From positions 1 through 14,501 of the forward strand of contig JAEWYT010000063.1 in assembly GCA_023458595.1 (NCBI GenBank): a stretch of DNA of 14,501 nucleotides, written 5' to 3'. The translations under genes were made by a program, and so were the position numbers. This stretch comes from Pseudomonadota bacterium (GTDB lineage: Bacteria > Pseudomonadota > Alphaproteobacteria > Rhizobiales > Tepidamorphaceae). Under the pieces are notes generated by a model that saw only the letters and a list, made by a program, of their open reading frames with translations, had not been told where the DNA came from and searched no databases. Below, piece by piece: positions 12,272-14,501 of this stretch; positions within the stretch are counted from its first letter, which is position 1, and each line of letters begins with the position of its first letter.

Positions 12272-13663
12272 ATGAGCAACAAGATGTGGGGCGGCCGCTT
12301 CGCCGCTGGTCCCGATGCGGTCATGGAGGCGATAAACGCCTCCATCGATTTCGATCGCCGCCTGTGGGCCCAGGACATCGCCGGCTCCAGGGCGCATGCG
12401 GCGATGCTGGCCGACGCCGGCATCCTCGCGCCCGAGGACGCCGCGGCGATCGCGAACGGTCTAGATAGGATCGCCGCAGAGATCGAGTCCGGATCGTTCA
12501 CTTTTTCGACGGCGCTCGAGGACATCCATATGAATGTCGAGGCGCGGCTGGCCGAGGCGATCGGCGCCGCCGCAGGCCGCCTCCACACCGCGCGCTCGCG
12601 AAACGACCAGGTCGCGACGGATTTCCGCCTCTATGTCCGCGATGCCCTCGACCGGCTGGATCTGGCGCTGGAAGCCCTGCAACGGGCGCTCGCCGAGAAG
12701 GCGCTGCAGCACAATGACGCGGTGATGCCGGGATTCACCCACCTGCAGGCGGCCCAGCCGGTGACCTTCGGGCACCACCTGCTCGCCTATGTCGAGATGT
12801 TCGCCCGCGATCGCGGTCGCGTCGCCGATGCGCGCAGGCGCCTCAACGAAAGCCCGCTCGGCGCCGCCGCGCTCGCCGGAACCTCGTTCCCGATCGACCG
12901 CGACAACACCGCGAAAGCGCTCGGCTTCGACCGGCCGATGGCCAATTCGCTCGACGCGGTCGCCGACCGCGACTTCGTGCTGGAAACGCTTGCCGCCATG
13001 TCGATCATGGCCGTCCACCTCTCCCGCTTCGCCGAGGAGATCGTGATCTGGTCGTCGGCCCAGTTCGGCTTCGTCCACCTGTCGGACGCCTGGACGACGG
13101 GCTCCTCGATCATGCCGCAGAAGCGCAATCCTGACGCCGCCGAGCTGGTGCGCGCCAAGACTGGCCGCGTGTTCGGCGCAATGATCGGCCTCATGACCGT
13201 GATGAAGGGCCTTCCCCTCGCCTATTCGAAGGATATGCAGGAGGACAAGGAGCCCTTCTTCGACGCCCTCGATGCCGCCGAGCTGATGGTCGCGGCCATG
13301 ACCGGCATGGTTTCCGACATGGAGCCGGACCGCGACAAGATGCGCGCGGCGGCCGGCGCCGGCTACTCGACCGCGACGGATCTCGCCGACTGGCTTGTGC
13401 GCACGCTCAACATGCCCTTCCGCGAGGCCCATCACGTCACCGGCCGCATTGTCGGGCTCGCCTCCGACAAGGGCTGCGACCTCGACGCCCTGTCGCTCGA
13501 GGAAATGCAGGGCGTCGAGCCGAAGATCACCGCCGAGATCTTCGACGTGCTCGGCGTCGAGAACTCGGTGAAGAGCCGCACGAGCTACGGCGGCACCGCA
13601 CCCGCCAACGTCAAGGCCCAGGCGCAAGCCTGGCTGGACAGGCTGCGCCGCGACTCCCCGTAG
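12272..13663 (+). CDS. argH: Argininosuccinate lyase
   Basis: The 463-residue protein has full length for ArgH. It splits argininosuccinate into arginine and fumarate, the last step of arginine biosynthesis, in the cytoplasm as a homotetramer. Motifs of the fumarase/aspartase superfamily are clear: K-M-W-G-G-R-F at the N-terminus, E-D-I-H-M-N near 86-91, H-T-A-R-S-R-N-D-Q-V-A-T-D near 107-119, the P-G-F-T-H-L-Q segment near 155, and the catalytic loop T276-G-S-S-I-M-P-Q-K-R-N-P with the active Ser at 278/279. The frame is open far upstream (to 11639), but that region is antisense to tlpA; the ATG at 12272 with GGAGAG before it gives the standard N-terminus. Its TAG stop (13661-13663) is the first part of an REP-like repeat. 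In many relatives the next gene is lysA; here it is leuB. Confidence 0.97.
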   Translation: MSNKMWGGRFAAGPDAVMEAINASIDFDRRLWAQDIAGSRAHAAMLADAGILAPEDAAAIANGLDRIAAEIESGSFTFSTALEDIHMNVEARLAEAIGAAAGRLHTARSRNDQVATDFRLYVRDALDRLDLALEALQRALAEKALQHNDAVMPGFTHLQAAQPVTFGHHLLAYVEMFARDRGRVADARRRLNESPLGAAALAGTSFPIDRDNTAKALGFDRPMANSLDAVADRDFVLETLAAMSIMAVHLSRFAEEIVIWSSAQFGFVHLSDAWTTGSSIMPQKRNPDAAELVRAKTGRVFGAMIGLMTVMKGLPLAYSKDMQEDKEPFFDALDAAELMVAAMTGMVSDMEPDRDKMRAAAGAGYSTATDLADWLVRTLNMPFREAHHVTGRIVGLASDKGCDLDALSLEEMQGVEPKITAEIFDVLGVENSVKSRTSYGGTAPANVKAQAQAWLDRLRRDSP

Positions 13664-13748
13664 CCCGCATGGAGCGAAGCGCAATGCGGGAACGCCCCCG
13701 ACGCCGCACCGCCGCTCCCGGATTTCGCTGACGCGCCATCCGGGCTAC
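13660..13748. repeat. REP-like palindromic double-hairpin element
   Basis: The 89-base element has inverted ends GTAGCCCG (13660-13667) and CGGGCTAC (13741-13748). Each half forms its own stem: CCCGCAT (13664-13670) with ATGCGGG (13684-13690), and CCCGGAT (13717-13723) with ATCCGGG (13738-13744). Reverse-complementing the right half gives a sequence close to the left half (both TAGCCCG, then ATGG). This paired inverted layout is that of REP/BIME-type dispersed extragenic repeats, and I recall similar GTAGCCCGGATG units in Hyphomicrobiales genomes. It also overlaps the argH stop codon. It may act as a terminator or RNA-stability element for argH. Copy number cannot be judged from this window. 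Confidence 0.75.
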
Positions 13749-13811
13749 AACCACTGCCCACAGGCCGCATTGACAGCCGCACCGACACAACAAGCAACCG
13801 CGAGCGACGAG

Positions 13812-14501
13812 ATGGCTTCCTACGAACTGCTCCTCCTGCCCGGCGACGGCATCGGCCCCGAGGTGATGGCCGAGGTCGGCCGTGTGCTGAAATGGCTCGA
13901 CAAGAATTCCGGCTCGACCTTCGAGACCGAGACCGATCTCGTCGGCGGCAGCGCCTACGACAAGCACGGCGTCGCCATCACCGACGAAGCCATGGAAAAG
14001 GCGCAGAAGGCCGACGCCGTGATCTTCGGCGCGGTCGGCGGTCCGAAATGGGACGCCGTGCCCTACGAGGTTCGCCCTGAAGCCGGCCTCCTGCGCCTCA
14101 GGAAGGACATGGACCTCTTCGCCAACCTTCGCCCGGCGATCTGCTATCCCGCGCTCGCCGACGCCTCGAGCCTGAAGCGTGAGGTGGTCGAGGGTCTCGA
14201 CATCCTGATCCTGCGCGAGCTGACCGGCGGCGTCTATTTCGGCGAGCCGAAGGAGATCATCGATCTCGGCAACGGCCAGAAGCGCGGCATCGACACGCAG
14301 ATCTACGACACGTTCGAGATCGAGCGCATCGCCGGCGTCGCCTTCGAACTCGCGCGCACCCGCTCCAACAAGGTGTGCTCGATGGAGAAGCGCAACGTCA
14401 TGAAGTCCGGCGTTCTGTGGAAGGAAGTGGTCGCCCAGACCCACAAGGCGAAATATTCCGACGTCGAACTCACCCACATGCTGGCCGATGCCGGCGGCAT
14501 G
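13812..14501 (+). CDS. leuB: 3-isopropylmalate dehydrogenase, N-terminal part (runs off window end)
   Basis: The frame from the ATG at 13812 is open for 230 codons to the window edge; the full enzyme usually has about 360-370 residues, so roughly the C-terminal third is missing. LeuB catalyses NAD-dependent oxidative decarboxylation of 3-isopropylmalate in leucine biosynthesis. Family features: L-L-P-G-D-G-I-G-P-E-V (8-18), G-A-V-G-G-P-K-W-D near 73-81, the substrate-binding R-x-E-x-G-L-L-x-L-R-K stretch near 88-98 with A-N-L-R-P-A, then L-R-E-L-T-G-G-V-Y-F-G (leucine-specific loop and catalytic Tyr), and S-M-E-K-R-N-V-M with the catalytic Lys. E-L-T-G-G-V-Y-F-G separates it from isocitrate dehydrogenase and tartrate dehydrogenase. 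The ribosome site is weak (GAGCGACGAG directly upstream). Confidence 0.95.
   Translation, partial: MASYELLLLPGDGIGPEVMAEVGRVLKWLDKNSGSTFETETDLVGGSAYDKHGVAITDEAMEKAQKADAVIFGAVGGPKWDAVPYEVRPEAGLLRLRKDMDLFANLRPAICYPALADASSLKREVVEGLDILILRELTGGVYFGEPKEIIDLGNGQKRGIDTQIYDTFEIERIAGVAFELARTRSNKVCSMEKRNVMKSGVLWKEVVAQTHKAKYSDVELTHMLADAGGM

Noticed and set aside
12461..13684. 407-codon minus-strand open frame opposite argH
   Set aside because: The argH strand carries all lyase motifs; the opposite product has only Gly/Asp/His/Arg-rich filler.
13892..14080. 62-codon Arg-rich open frame overlapping leuB
   Set aside because: It lies in another frame inside leuB, whose family motifs are continuous through this stretch.

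Overview
The window is high-GC chromosomal DNA from an alphaproteobacterium, most likely of the Hyphomicrobiales (Rhizobiales). Three things suggest this: strong G/C preference at third codon positions; a run of housekeeping genes in an order that, from memory, is common in that group (small twin-membrane protein, PduO-type cobalamin adenosyltransferase, etfB, etfA, 3-hydroxybutyryl-CoA dehydrogenase, then tlpA and argH); and TTAA-rich boxes with GANTC sites of the CtrA/CcrM type. No phage, insertion sequence, CRISPR array, tRNA or rRNA was seen.

Layout. 1-1154: a minus-strand secreted Ntn hydrolase of the choloylglycine hydrolase/penicillin V acylase family. 1465-2451: an unrecognised multi-pass membrane protein. 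2468-3469 (minus) and 3611-4504 (plus): an atypical NAD-binding epimerase-like protein divergent from a LysR regulator, which is followed closely by a short-chain dehydrogenase (4515-5357). 5455-7007: a 65-residue HIG1-like twin-membrane protein, a PduO-type ATP:cob(I)alamin adenosyltransferase and a rhomboid protease, all plus strand and closely spaced. 7211-9932: etfB and etfA, overlapping by one base and flanked by GC-rich hairpins sharing a 13-mer, then 3-hydroxybutyryl-CoA dehydrogenase. Together these pass electrons from acyl-CoA oxidation to the ETF:quinone oxidoreductase branch of respiration and handle beta-hydroxyacyl-CoA.

10196-11551 is the unusual part. Three paralogous genes of exactly 67 codons each, resembling the YjfB-type 'putative motility protein' family (shared C-terminus L-D-[IL]-T-V), lie in tandem and are followed by an unrelated 93-residue orphan. 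The first two genes carry near-identical upstream boxes with three TTAA tetramers at an exact 12-base period, and three GANTC sites cluster just upstream of the first box. This is the best candidate in the window for a little-described, probably cell-cycle- or motility-linked small-protein module. Its function cannot be read from sequence.

11561-14501: a membrane-anchored TlpA-type thiol:disulfide oxidoreductase (minus) divergent from argH (argininosuccinate lyase), then an REP-like double-hairpin element whose first bases form the argH stop codon, then the first 230 codons of leuB (3-isopropylmalate dehydrogenase), cut by the window edge.
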